Positions 35,901-45,672 of a stretch of 64,000 bases of DNA are shown in pieces. The first letter of the stretch is position 1. The number at the start of each line of letters is the position of its first letter. The notes under the pieces are model-generated. The model saw only the letters and a list, made by a program, of their open reading frames with translations, was not told the DNA's origin and did no database searches. The stretch is from Silene latifolia (taxonomy: Eukaryota; Streptophyta; Magnoliopsida; Caryophyllales; Caryophyllaceae). The DNA lies in contig NC_133537.1 in assembly GCF_048544455.1 (NCBI RefSeq), positions 68,977,634-69,041,633 on the forward strand, read 5' to 3'. The position numbers were made by a program, and so were the translations under genes.

Positions 35901-36321
35901 CTCGATTAAATAAGAAACAAGTTGAAAGACCATCCAAAACCTCATTACGAAGCTTTACCCGCTGAAGCCAATATTCATGTTGCTTAGAAATAAGTTGGAG
36001 ACGGCTATCTCGCAGCATTTGATAATTCTCAGCCGATTCATGATCAGAAATATCCGTAGCAGACATGTCAAGTTCCCTCTCAATGGATGACCAATTGATG
36101 CCGTAACAAATACGATGTTGAATAACCCATTGCATAATAGCAAATCTCACAGAAGCTAACTTGCGGGAAAGGACGTAAGGTAACGAGCCCAATACAGGTT
36201 TTTGAAAAGCGAAAGTAACAAGGGAAATAACTTCAGGTAAATGCAAGCACCAATTATCAATGCGGTAGGGTCGTTTTAAATTATTTTGAGGATGGAAAAA
36301 TTGGAAAACAATTGGGGAATG
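32913..36321 (-). mobile_element. L1-type LINE, 5'-truncated
   Basis: A long RT frame on the minus strand, with a 13-base T run at 32913-32925 as the poly(A) tail in reverse. The 7-bp word ATCATGA occurs just outside both ends (32906-32912 and 36322-36328) and could be a short target duplication. The 5' end stops inside the endonuclease domain (HSPIV remains at the edge), so ORF1 and most of the endonuclease are missing, the usual result of incomplete target-primed reverse transcription. Confidence 0.85.
32974..36246 (-). CDS. LINE ORF2 fragment: reverse transcriptase, zf-RVT and partial RNase H
   Basis: An uninterrupted 1090-codon frame. The first methionine is arbitrary, because the frame stays open for some 75 further bases upstream into the endonuclease remnant. 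Reverse transcriptase motifs in order: GPDGITPHFYQFYW (about residue 212), IPKID and YRPISLCNV (260-280), KLDMSKAFDRVSWHFL (339), GLRQGDPIAPYLF (397) and the catalytic FYADD (445-449). A zf-RVT domain follows (LSILLWKMAHNILPTN, then CHLCHSAHESMDHLF, about 810-850). The C-terminus is RNase H-like but short (GFTGFILDSALGDS). The enzyme copies LINE RNA at a nicked target. Having no stops over 3.3 kb suggests recent insertion. Without endonuclease and ORF1 it is not autonomous. Confidence 0.9.
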   Translation of the reverse strand: MHLPEVISLVTFAFQKPVLGSLPYVLSRKLASVRFAIMQWVIQHRICYGINWSSIERELDMSATDISDHESAENYQMLRDSRLQLISKQHEYWLQRVKLRNEVLDGLSTCFLFNRVRQRSVKQRLVSLRNFDRTWLMEPEQVEGEILSYFHNLLCASNFHVAAPTFASMDSFLSTLELPSLSSVDCSLLSAPFTESDVLRALRTMYGSKSLGPDGITPHFYQFYWPQIGHLVSAAVLQFLNSGVMLKEWNSTHIVLIPKIDHPKLVTHYRPISLCNVIYRIASKCIANRLLLVIPSIISDSQQAFVPGRLMSDGCLVAHEILHYINKTKRGTNCYAVLKLDMSKAFDRVSWHFLMAVMRHMGFPTQWRNLIWECISTVSYRILINGTPSQALHPTSGLRQGDPIAPYLFIICMEVLSRQLARAERLKYFTGIKISRYAPTLSHLFYADDALLCCKATNNSFEAMRDLLKEFEVGSGQMINLDKSYIKFSPNTPTDFRSHLISILRMQTVTSFGDYLGVPIDIPRKKSEPFLPLIDKITTRITSWTALHLSQSSKLVLISSILLASLNHILSCVPIPHVVCRKIDALIVAFWWRNDWNKNIIHWLRREVLQSPREYGGLGIKNTFLLNQSLLLKNFWRITSRPTTLLAKFWNAKYQRDLPIPNSRSVVSNVSYAWNGICRAVDLTKDVICWKVGSGRLVDIWSSRWVNGELPTLNTPVPETLPPLSSFILDSGDWNPTMLYRYFASKTTKDIIAMEPPAPDIDDFIYWKFTENGVYTAKSGYFLLWSQTPVASSARSRLHQFPWNIVWKKTLSRKLSILLWKMAHNILPTNVNLLSRGLNVAQECHLCHSAHESMDHLFRSCSIAQHLWKYSWLGINPMANPFIPFLTWIADFLSYLARQSFGLNKDSGLIYFCCILRAIWNSRNLVVFQNHLVEPEVIYHLIGNLVSSTSQLHLIRSSFEPHAVCLPPIKMAGICTPQSDQDVYISLSVQQDATIQGFTGFILDSALGDSFSNTIRARSLFVASACLLILAMQYAQQKNYSHVTFRISCRKLSSVLANKLPVPITVRHSVFRIRTLFVLHPLWSVSLGTG

Positions 36322-36489
36322 ATCATGAAAATTTGATACTAGATCGGATTATATTTTACCTCATAGAACCATATTACTCCAACAGTCCAACTCTCAAAGT
36401 CATGTTTACAGGAATTATATGCGCGCCGTATACTCAAACACTAGCAAGCAATTTGTGCAGCCGCGTAGGTTGCACGGGCCTAGGGCTGT

Positions 36490-36498
36490 CCCTACTTG

Positions 36499-36543
<45 letters not shown>

Positions 36544-39245
36544 GAAGATTTTTTCGAGCGATTACAGAGTCTCCAACTTTTGCAAACTACCTAGAATATT
36601 AAAAAAAAAACAAAGAGGTATTATTGTTAACAAACTCAAATCAAACTAGAAGATAAAGTTTGTAATATAAGTAATATAAACATCAAATTAACAATTGTAA
36701 AAAATAACAATAGGATTACTCGGCAATAAGGAAGTCTCATATTTGTAAGAATTACCAAACAAAAAGAAGTTTAATAGGACTCAAATATAAGCATATAACA
36801 CCTACCTCCAGTGTATATATCTATACTGTATAATATAATGCTCTTGCTTAACCATAAACCATTTGACTTTTTTCTTTTGTTTTTTTACGCAACTTTAATT
36901 TATTTGTTCATAGTATTACATGAATTGCTGATTAATGATTTCTTTCTTTGTTTTTTTTTTTCCTTTTCTACAGCACTTAGGAGTTCATAGAATAATAATA
37001 ATTATATCACTTATGAGTATCATGTCCTTATGATATGAGATGAATTCTGTTTATTTAGCTTTAAACGCTATACTACTTCAATATAATACTTTATTTCATT
37101 TGCTTATAAGATGTATGCATATTAAACAATCTTCGTCAATCGTCAGTATTGCAGGACATAATATGAAGATTCAAATACGAGGTTCACTTCTAGGAGCTTC
37201 AATCGAAGGGAGGGACCGAGATTGGGTTAGTCTCCAAACTGCAATTTCTTTGGTGTTTTTATATTAGTATGTTTTTTTGGTTGAGATTACGTTAATTCGT
37301 CACTATTGGTATTTTTATCCCAGGAAATTTGTACGCCTTTTAATTATGAAGTTCCTGAAACAGCTATTCAATTTCGATGATCCGGAGGCCGTAAATGAGC
37401 ATATATAAGACTAGCTAATAAGGAAATTCCCAGGAGACCCAGGTTCAAGCCTCCTCAAGAGCAAAATCTTGTGGAGCATTCTTGGCTTGAATCCATGCCT
37501 AATAGACTTCGAGCCTGTCACTCTCGAGTGGCTTACCTGGTATACGTGATTTGCAGGCTATCACGTACATCCATAGAGTATTTAACACAATTTTACCTTT
37601 TTTTTCCATGGCTATCTTATGAGTTCATTTGTGTAAGGATTTCGCTAGGGTTCTGTGCAACTTTTTGTTTCCTTTCATCGTTACCCAGCATATAATGTTA
37701 TTCTCACATAAGGTATATATAACTACACAGTACTAAATATTTCAAGATGTAGCAATACGACTATAGTATACTTTATATATGGATTTTACTCCATATATAA
37801 AGAAGTACATGGGATCATTTAGAGCAAGAAGAGATTGTCGTATAACAAGTTACCCTTATGAAACACTCAAATTCTTATTTATAACTGTTAGTAACTTACC
37901 GCAATCAACGAGAATTTTTAACTCTTTCAATCGATATTAAAGACTCCAAATTCTACACATATTACATCGTTCCGAAAGACTCTCTTAGAAAAAGTGTAAG
38001 GAAATTGAATATACACAAATGGGATTGACAATAAAAACACCACAGCGAATCGACCGTTATTTAGTGTATAGGTTATTGCAAATTTCCTGTTGAGTTAAGA
38101 CGGTGTCCTCTGTTTTTCGGAAATGTAATTTAGAATTTTTGTAATGTAGTTGTTTGTTATAATGTATAAATGATTAACAAAAGCTCTACTTGATTTGGTT
38201 TATTTTAAAACATTATCACGCGTAAAATGCTACCTAGAATTCGTAAAATAGACCCAAAGTCCAATTCAAACTCTACCTAAGTTGGGATTTAGAAATCTTA
38301 TAGTCTTTTGTGAGAAAAAAAAAATGCTTAATCCAAGATATGAAATTATTTCTTCAATTTATCAAAAAAAAAAAAAAAAAAATTCTCCAAAATTTGTTTA
38401 AGAATAATTATACTTCAGTGTATAGTAAGGTTAATTATACAATGCCATCTGAATATTTTTTTTTTTTTTTTTTTTTGATTTTGACACAAGAAGATTAGGA
38501 AATAGGAGGGGAACATGAAACCTTCCTAATACAAATGTCTAAAACAAAATAGGTAAACAAATGAAGGGGCGAATTCTTAGGTCGATTTATCAAAAACAAA
38601 TGACTAAAAAAACTGATTTTGATCCAATTTTTTTTATCAAGAAAACATTACCTTATTGCGCAAAATTAGTCTCAACAATTCGAGTATTGTCAACGAACAG
38701 TTTAACTCCGCTCTATTCAGATAAATTCAGGTCAAATCTTCACAAATTAACTCTTACTTCAACTTCATTCAGTTTAGTTCGGGTCAACTCTATTCAGTTT
38801 TCAGATTAGTTTCTACCAGCCAAAAAGAATTTGGACTTAATTTCAATTCTAATAAGTTCAATTCAGTTCAGATAACTTTAGTTTAATTCAGTACAATTTT
38901 GTATTGCATATAAGTTCAATTAGATCAATTCAGCTCATCTCCATTAAGTTCAATTTAAATCAGTTTCACCAATTTCAGTCCAAAAGAACATGGCCTACTG
39001 CTTTTAGTTCAACTCCTATAAATTTAGTTAAAAAAAGTTACTAAATTTATATCAATTTTTCTATAAGTTAAGCGATAAGTTCAAATGAGGTCTTATAAGA
39101 AAGTATGCTCTTATAAGTTAAGTTCATTTTCTATATGTTCAGTTCAGCTTAATTAAGTGCAAAGGACCAGAGCATTGAGTATTATTACATCATAATCAGA
39201 GATTATTACAAATTGGCCCGGGCATCGCCCGGGCATTAAATCTAG
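36490..39245 (+). mobile_element. Non-autonomous Helitron (A), plus strand
   Basis: The 5' region carries AAGGAAGATTTTTTCGAGCG and AGAGTCTCCAA just after a TA microsatellite (36500-36541); the exact 5' base is uncertain. The 3' end has two GCCCGGGC blocks (39216-39223 and 39227-39234) forming a strong hairpin, then ATTAAATCTAG ending at 39245 before T. The same 5' words recur in the other Helitrons here, in reverse. The interior is AT-rich, has no Rep/helicase, and includes a SINE-like insert and long A and T runs (38362-38380 and 38457-38476). Confidence 0.7.
37412..37606 (+). mobile_element. SINE-like tRNA-derived element
   Basis: An A-box-like TAGCTAATAAGG near 37412 is followed by a clear B-box CAGGTTCAAGCC at 37439-37450. 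A compact tail (GAGCCTGTCACTCTCG, GGTATACGTGATTTGCAGGC) ends at a run of eight T. The layout fits a plant SINE. Boundaries and target duplication are not clear. Confidence 0.45.
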
Positions 39246-39586
39246 TATATATATATATAAGAGAGTTTTTTCGAGCGATTCTAGAGCGTCCACATCATCA
39301 AAAATTAATTTAGGAAAGTTTCATAAATAATATTTTCCACATAAAAACTAAAGTGGAGAATCTTTTAATTATTATAATATCTATATTTTCTATTTATATT
39401 CATGAGAAGTTTCTAATTTTTATATAAAAACTTTGACATTTCATTTGGCAAAAAAATGTTGTTATACAAATTATGAAGATAATATAATTAGATTCGTGGT
39501 AAAAAATGCTTTCATTAGAGTATAGATTTCATATGATTTGCACATACGAGTATTAAAGATGGTGTACTTCTTTTAATATGTTATAT

Positions 39587-39916
39587 GTCCCACATTGAAA
39601 AACAATGTTAGTGTGGTGATTATAATACGTACTCCCTCCCATTCAAAATAAACCTCCCTATTTCCTTTTCCGTCTATTCACAATAAACTCCTTATTTCCT
39701 TTTTTGGTAAATGTTTGTGTGGTCCAAATTTAATTGTATGGTGGGGTAGTGTATTTGTGTGGTTCAAATTTAATTGTATGGTGGGGTAGTGTGTTTCCTT
39801 AATATTTGTGCCAAAATGAAATGGGAGGTTTATTGTGAATGGGAGGGAGTATAAATTATATAATTGTCCCACATCGAAAGATTAACATAAGGTGGGTGAT
39901 CCTATGAATATAAATA
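39587..39916 (+). promoter_or_regulatory. snRNA-type USE + TATA cassette 1 (double)
   Basis: The first pair has the USE-like GTCCCACATTG at 39587-39597. Its TATA box (TATAAATT) is split by a Stowaway MITE that used the TA at 39630-39631 as target; without the MITE the gap is 32 nt. The second pair has GTCCCACATCG at 39866-39876, a 32-nt gap, then TATAAATA at 39909-39916. RTCCCACATCG is the plant snRNA upstream sequence element, and about 33 nt to TATA is the Pol II class spacing. Confidence 0.55.
39632..39849. mobile_element. Stowaway-type MITE 1
   Basis: Terminal inverted repeats CTCCCTCCCATTC and GAATGGGAGGGAG with a TA on each side, as for Tc1/mariner Stowaway MITEs. The 218-bp element contains a 46-bp tandem duplication (near 39714-39800). 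Confidence 0.88.
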
Positions 39917-39929
39917 GGAGTCGTCACCA

Positions 39930-40010
39930 ACCAAAAACCTTTTGAGTCTCTTAAGTATTGTTTTGGAGAGCTCTTAAGAGTGTATATCATTATCTTCACA
40001 GTATGATATA
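39930..40010 (+). ncRNA. Candidate small RNA downstream of cassette 1
   Basis: Starts about 20-25 nt after the TATA box. It has two potential stem-loops, CTCTTAAG/CTTAAGAG (39948-39955 with 39973-39980) and TATATCAT/ATGATATA (39983-39990 with 40003-40010). Both stems are preserved in cassette 2. It matches no spliceosomal snRNA that I know. No transcript evidence; it could simply be conserved TE sequence. Confidence 0.25.
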
Positions 40011-40136
40011 TACATATTTTTTCTATATTATGTATTATATTCAAGTGATGTTTATAATCTTTATATAAAAACTTATACATCTCATTTGCCAAAAAAAGTA
40101 TTTATAAAAAAAACGTACGAATATTAATAAATAGTA

Positions 40137-40391
40137 CTCCCTCCATTCAAGATCAAATACAACATTTTCATTTACACACTTGCCAAGACACAAATTACAA
40201 CGTAAATATCTTTAAGTTTACATTATAAAAAAATTTAAAATTTGATATTCTCATTGTATTTTATAGGTGAATCAAATAAGATCCCACATGACCATGTTTT
40301 GTCTTACATATTGCAAGGAATTGTAAAGATTCTATTCGTTTATGAATAGTGTAAAAAAAAGAATGTTGTATTTGGTCTTGAATCGAGAGAG
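40137..40391. mobile_element. Stowaway-type MITE 2
   Basis: Inverted ends CTCCCTCCATTCAAGATCAAA and its decayed complement (TTTGGTCTTGAATCGAGAGAG), flanked by TA on both sides. 255 bp, non-coding. Confidence 0.82.
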
Positions 40392-40475
40392 TATAGTATT
40401 TGCTCATTATTATTAACCCGGGTTAGATGTCGAATTATGTGCGAAAAAGATGGTGTATTTCTAAGTATGTTATTT

Positions 40476-40584
40476 GTCCCACATTGAAAAATATGTTGGT
40501 GTGGTGAATATATTACATATAAATAATAGAATTGTCCCACATCGAAAGTTTAGCATAAGGTGGGTGATCATATGATTATAAATA
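40476..40584 (+). promoter_or_regulatory. snRNA-type USE + TATA cassette 2 (double)
   Basis: GTCCCACATTG at 40476-40486 and TATAAATA at 40518-40525 (31-nt gap), then GTCCCACATCG at 40534-40544 and TATAAATA at 40577-40584 (32-nt gap). This is the best preserved cassette. Confidence 0.55.
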
Positions 40585-40609
40585 GAAGGCATCCTTAGAA
40601 CCTAAATAC

Positions 40610-40692
40610 CAACCCAAAACCTCCTGAGTCTCTTAAGCATTGTTTTGGAGAGTTCTTAAGAGTTTATATCATTATCTCCACGATATGATATA
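40610..40692 (+). ncRNA. Candidate small RNA downstream of cassette 2
   Basis: Repeats the block at 39930-40010 with both stems intact (40630-40637 with 40655-40662; 40665-40672 with 40685-40692). A short T run follows near 40693. Same caveats as for cassette 1. Confidence 0.25.
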
Positions 40693-40994
40693 TATTTTTT
40701 ATATTATGTCCAAGTTATGTTTATAATTTTTATATAAAAACTTATACATCTCATTTAGCAAAAAAGTAATATAATTTTTTTTTGAAAAATTATATAATTA
40801 GATTCGTGGTAAATAATGTTAGCATTAGAATATAGTATCATATTATTTGCATATATTTTAATTACGATAAGAAGATAAAAAAAATGTACTATACGAATAT
40901 TAATAAATAGTATAGTATTTGCTTATTATTATTAAACTGGGTTAGATCTCGAATTAGGTGCGAAAAAGATGGTGTATTTCTAAGTATATTGTTT

Positions 40995-41108
40995 GTCTCA
41001 CATTGAAAAATAATGTAGGTGTGGTGAATATACTACATATAAATAGTTGAATTGTCTCACATTGTAAGAGTATCATGAGGTGAGGGAGGTATCACATGAT
41101 TATAAATA
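40995..41108 (+). promoter_or_regulatory. snRNA-type USE + TATA cassette 3 (degenerate)
   Basis: GTCTCACATTG at 40995-41005 and TATAAATA at 41038-41045 (32-nt gap); GTCTCACATTG at 41054-41064 and TATAAATA at 41101-41108 (36-nt gap). Both USE boxes carry a C-to-T change. Confidence 0.4.
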
Positions 41109-41869
41109 TGAGTCATATTTGAAACTTAGGGGTATCAACCCAAAATCTTTTGAATCGCTTAAAAATTATCTTAGAGAGTTCTTATAAGAGTTTGTATTAA
41201 CGGCAAACCTTAGTTACAACAATACCATACAAATATTAATCACGTAGATATTTATAAAAGCGATTATATATTACTATATTAGTGATATTATAATATTTAT
41301 TTTAAGACAATCAATAGTATAATAACTTTATTTAAGACAAAATCATAATTAAAAAATAAAATGGGTGCTAAATATACATAAATTTGTTTGTGTCATATAA
41401 TGATAATCTCTATACTAAAATAGAAAATATATGAATTATAATACAATCAAGTGTTGCATAAAAAGATCTTAGCTTGAATCCACAAACAAATCAATAATGA
41501 GCTTTTTTACTTTGATAAATAGTAGAATTAAATCTTTATAACTTTCAAATATAGGTAATTATTATGCCTCATTACATTTGAGTAACTAAAATACATCATA
41601 ATTTTTAACCATTAATCAAAATCGCACTTTTTTAAAAAGAAAATATTTTGCATTTGTTTATACATTTTATTGCTCCCTCAATTACATCTTAAAAGTCGTG
41701 TTAGGAAAAAAAATGTAATTTAAATCATATCATTTGCATTTAATTATGACAAAAAATGGAAAAAAAACGTACGAATATAAATAGATAGTATAATATTTTC
41801 TCATTATTAAATCGGGTTGGATATCGAAATAGGTGTAAAAAAGATGGTGTACTTTTTCGTGTGTTATTT

Positions 41870-41948
41870 GTCCCACATTGAAAAATAATGTAGGTGTGGT
41901 AAATATACTACATATAAATGATATAATTAGTTGAGTTGTCCCACATCA
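41870..41948 (+). promoter_or_regulatory. snRNA-type USE + TATA cassette 4 (partial)
   Basis: GTCCCACATTG at 41870-41880 and TATAAAT at 41913 (32-nt gap). The second USE (GTCCCACATCA at 41938-41948) has lost its TATA partner. Confidence 0.4.
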
Positions 41949-42302
41949 GAAAATTATCATAAGGGTGGGTGATCTTAAAAATTAATTTAGGAAAGTATCA
42001 TAAATAATATTTTTTGATGTAAAAAATAAAGTGGAGAATCTTTTAATTATTATAATATTTATTTCCTATATTATATTCAAGTGATGTTCCTAATTTTTAT
42101 ATAAAAAAAATTTACATTTCATTTGGCAAAAAAATATCGTTAAGAAAATTATGAAAATAACATAGTTTGATTCGTGGTAAAAATGATATCATTAGCGTAT
42201 AGATTCCATATAATTTGTACATATATAAAATTGTGTACTTCTTAGTATGTTATATGTTCAACGTTGAAAAATAATGTAGGATTATATAAAAATAATAGAA
42301 TT

Positions 42303-42354
42303 GTCCCACATCGAAAGATTAACATAAGATGTAGTGGTCTTATGATTATAAATA
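42303..42354 (+). promoter_or_regulatory. snRNA-type USE + TATA cassette 5
   Basis: GTCCCACATCG at 42303-42313 and TATAAATA at 42347-42354 (33-nt gap). A decayed upstream partner lies at 42256-42290. The conserved downstream block is only partly kept (near 42395-42410). Confidence 0.45.
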
Positions 42355-42536
42355 TGAGGCATCATTGGAACTTAAGTATCAACCTAACATCTTTTGCGTC
42401 TCTTAAATAAGATGTTTTGACTTTTGATCATATCTAAATAAATGATTAGACATAAGATGTAAATATTAAGACCTTATAACCAATTTTTTTTACTAAAGTT
42501 AATTACCCCGTTGCAATGCACGGACATCCAAACAAG

Positions 42537-43442
42537 TTTCTACTATGCACGAGTACAAAATATGCTAAATGAATTCTTTCAATTTATTTTCTCTCAATTT
42601 ACTTTTAAAAAACAATACTATATTATATTTTCTTCGTTCCATTTGTTTCTTTACGTTTGCTTTTTCGACACGATTTATTAGTAAGTAGAATCTCCAATAC
42701 AACTTCTAATATATAACATAAAAGATAGTCATGTGAGATCTTGTTTAAATCGTCTCACCGAATGGATTATGAAAATCAAACTTTTATAATTTTTAGTAAT
42801 ATGTAGCTGAAGATATGAAAAAAAAGGAAACGTGCATTGACATATTTGTATAAAGAAAACGTAAAGAATCAAAAAGAAAACGTGCATTGACATATTTGTA
42901 TAAAGAAAACATGCATTGACATATATTTCAATTCCATTTACTTACTTTTTTATTTTCAAATAAATCTACAACATCCGATCGATCCCATATTTAATCCGAA
43001 CCGTTGAGAAATAATGGAAAAAAGATGGAGATGATTTTTACTCCAAAATTTGAACGCAACAAAAATTGTGCTAATGTAGGATTCTTTCGAATTTGGATCA
43101 CCTTCATTTCCTCTCTAATACAACCATTATTTTAATATATTTTCTCTCTCACCATTCATTAAAACTTTATTTTTATGAAATGATTACAAACATTGGATCA
43201 TACACAATATTTGATCCGGACCGTTAATAGAAAATAAAGGTTCACTTCTTTTGAGAAAATGAAGAGTTCTAATTGTTAGGTACTACATATTATTTGGGGG
43301 CTATGCTTATTCATGGATATGATTTACTCAATCATGGACATGAATGACCATTATACCCTTGTCAATTTTAATCCTCACAAACTAATCAATTCAACTCCGT
43401 CCAACAAACCACCAGCCGTCCTCCACCCCTGCACACCTAGAC
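42537..43442. other. Unassigned AT-rich DNA
   Basis: No gene. A small tandem repeat lies at about 42825-42920, three decaying copies of CGTGCATTGACATATTTGTA. This is the left flank of the second chromovirus. Confidence 0.4.
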
Positions 43443-44355
43443 TGTAACACCCCCCATTTATTCTGGAGCCTTTAGCAAGACATTCCCAATAAATATGACT
43501 GTTACCATCTCGGTTGCCCGAGGTAAATGATACAAATTAAAACAAACCAAAGTACTTTAATAACTTTAACTGAATTAACGGTTTTAATACATTGTCAACC
43601 GATTAAATTTAAACCTTAACATTACAATTTACTACGCAGCGGAAATTACATAATTAAAGTTGTATAAGTCACTAAGTGATTTAGACAACAACTATGGTCC
43701 AAGTCGAGCTCACGTCCCAATGCTCCCAAGTCAGCTAAGCTTTAGTACCTGTCAAATCTGCTCCCCATTATGGTTCATCACAGGTGTTCACGAATACACT
43801 GTCAACCACGAGGTTGAGTAGGATAAAATACATTATAACAACCAATCTATAATAATCCCACAACTGTCAATATGCCAAATTCTAATCTCAACTGTCCACA
43901 TGTCACATCTCGACATCAACTATCCACGTTATCCACCAGAGACTAAGCCTGGGCCTTCCAATTATTCACACACGTTATCCACCAGAGACTAAGCCTGGGG
44001 CAGTCCAATAACCACTCACATTATCCACCAGAGACTACGCCTGGGGCAGTCCAATTCTTATAAACCATTCCACAATATAATCGTATAAAATATACACAAC
44101 TCCAACAATTAACAATGTCACTCAATTAACTTAATTAAATAAGCAGTCATAAAACCAATCATCCTTCCAATAACATCCATGTATTTAAACACGAAAACAG
44201 ATATAGTTGAGTAGATTATCCAACCTGGCAAGCAAGTCTCATAAAAGCAATCCGAGTAAATAGAAATCCAATTAACACAGCTTCTCACAACTCCGTCACC
44301 TAGACAAGTAATTATAATTACTATTTGTACAATTTAACTTGTTTATATAAATTAA
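43443..44355 (-). repeat. Second chromovirus left LTR, first part
   Basis: Matches 63043-63960 closely. It contains the shared GTTACCATCTCGGTTGCCCGAGG block and three tandem copies (about 45-60 bp each, near 43928-44053) of TTATCCACCAGAGACTA followed by CCTGGG. It breaks at 44355/44356, where the Helitron CTAG begins. Confidence 0.92.
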
Positions 44356-45452
44356 CTAGATTTCGTGCCCGTGCGTTGCACGGGTAATTAAAAAATGTTT
44401 ATTTTAATCGAACTTATGGAAAATGTAAATACATAAATAGCATACGGATAAGTGAGATGGATAAGATAGATGTATTTTTGTATGCATATGCATGTAGGTT
44501 GGACTCCAACTTGCTAGTTGGTAAAATTATGAGGAATGATAATCATGACGTGTTAAATTGAAGTAAAATTCTACTTTTACATAAATCTCATAAGTCTAAT
44601 CATGTTGATATATACAAAATTAAATGAATTTTAATCAAATCACGTTAGTGTACAACTCTACTTTCACGTTTGTACTAAACTTGAGATTATAAAAAAAAAC
44701 TATGAAGTCACTTAGTTATATTATGTTACATAAAAAAAATACTACTATTACTCTAATAAAAAAGATAACACTATGATGTAGATCATTTTATTTTCAAGTT
44801 GAGTCGATGTTAATATGACGATCAAGCCATTGAGGGTACGTAATACTGCATTAGAGGGATGTACTTTTTTTTTCTTTTTTTTTTTTGTTGAAACTTTAAT
44901 AATTAGCTTCCTCTCATCTCTTTAAATAAAAGAAATACTCTTTGTCTTTATTAACTAAGTAATCCGAAAAGACAATAATGATCTATGGTCACTACAATTA
45001 ATAAAAGATAGTCTCCAATTTTTGTAAACTACTTCATTTATTTAAATAAATTTTAACATAAATATAAATGGAGATAATATTTAATGTTTTTATAGATAAA
45101 AATTGAAATCATGATTAATTAAAATAAACATAAATAAAAGATAAAAATTCATAAATAAAAGATAAAAATTTGATTTGTTAAGATATAAAATTATAATCAT
45201 CACAAACATCCGTACACATCTCCAACACCAAACACTAAATAAATGTCATATATAAACTTCCGTGGACATCTATGTTGGTGTCATAGTTTTTTATTTTGTG
45301 TTCTGACTATATACTTGATCGTGTGTGGTTTCGTATTCGTTGCAGATATTATACCATCATTGCTCAATAGAAAAAAAAAAGAGTAATCTAATCCTTACGG
45401 CATATACACAAACTTAATTCATGACATTCAATTTAGAATTTAGAATTATTGG

Positions 45453-45672
45453 AGAATGGACGTTGACTCGACTACCGACTTCCATTATTTAATCAATGAG
45501 TCGAGTATTTATATTACAAAGGATTATACTTCTACCAGGAAACGAAATGCTAATGCAAATACATCAATAACATATCTTATACTAATTCTATCGAGATATA
45601 AACTTGATCACTTAATTGTTTCCTAGTGAAGTCGGAATTCGGAAGTCGGTAGTCGAGTCAACGTCCAATTCT
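45453..45672. repeat. Inverted repeat, ~31-bp arms
   Basis: Left arm 45453-45482 holds GACGTTGACTCGACTACCGA and right arm 45641-45672 holds its near-exact complement. A 158-bp non-coding spacer separates them. It may be a small MITE; no target duplication is obvious. Confidence 0.75.

Larger units (their letters stand above)
39246..42536 (+). mobile_element. Non-autonomous Helitron (B), abutting Helitron A
   Basis: It starts directly after the CTAG of Helitron A, with TATATATAAGAGAGTTTTTTCGAGCG and AGAGCGTCC, the 5' words of Helitron A. The 3' end is a hairpin CCGTTGC/GCACGG (42508-42523) followed by ACATCCAAACAAG, where the expected CTAG has decayed to CAAG. No Rep/helicase. The interior consists largely of repeated promoter-like cassettes and two Stowaway MITEs. 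Most of the remainder is AT-rich and featureless. Confidence 0.6.

Noticed and set aside
36440..36486. A further Helitron 3' end (GTGCA...TGCAC then CCTAG) just before Helitron A
   Set aside because: The stem is short with a long loop and there is no matching 5' end; it could be chance.
45003..45060. Helitron 5' end in plus orientation (AGTCTCCAATTTTTGTAAAC)
   Set aside because: It resembles the 5' words of Helitron A but lacks the TC start and the TTTTTTCGAG block; at best a remnant.
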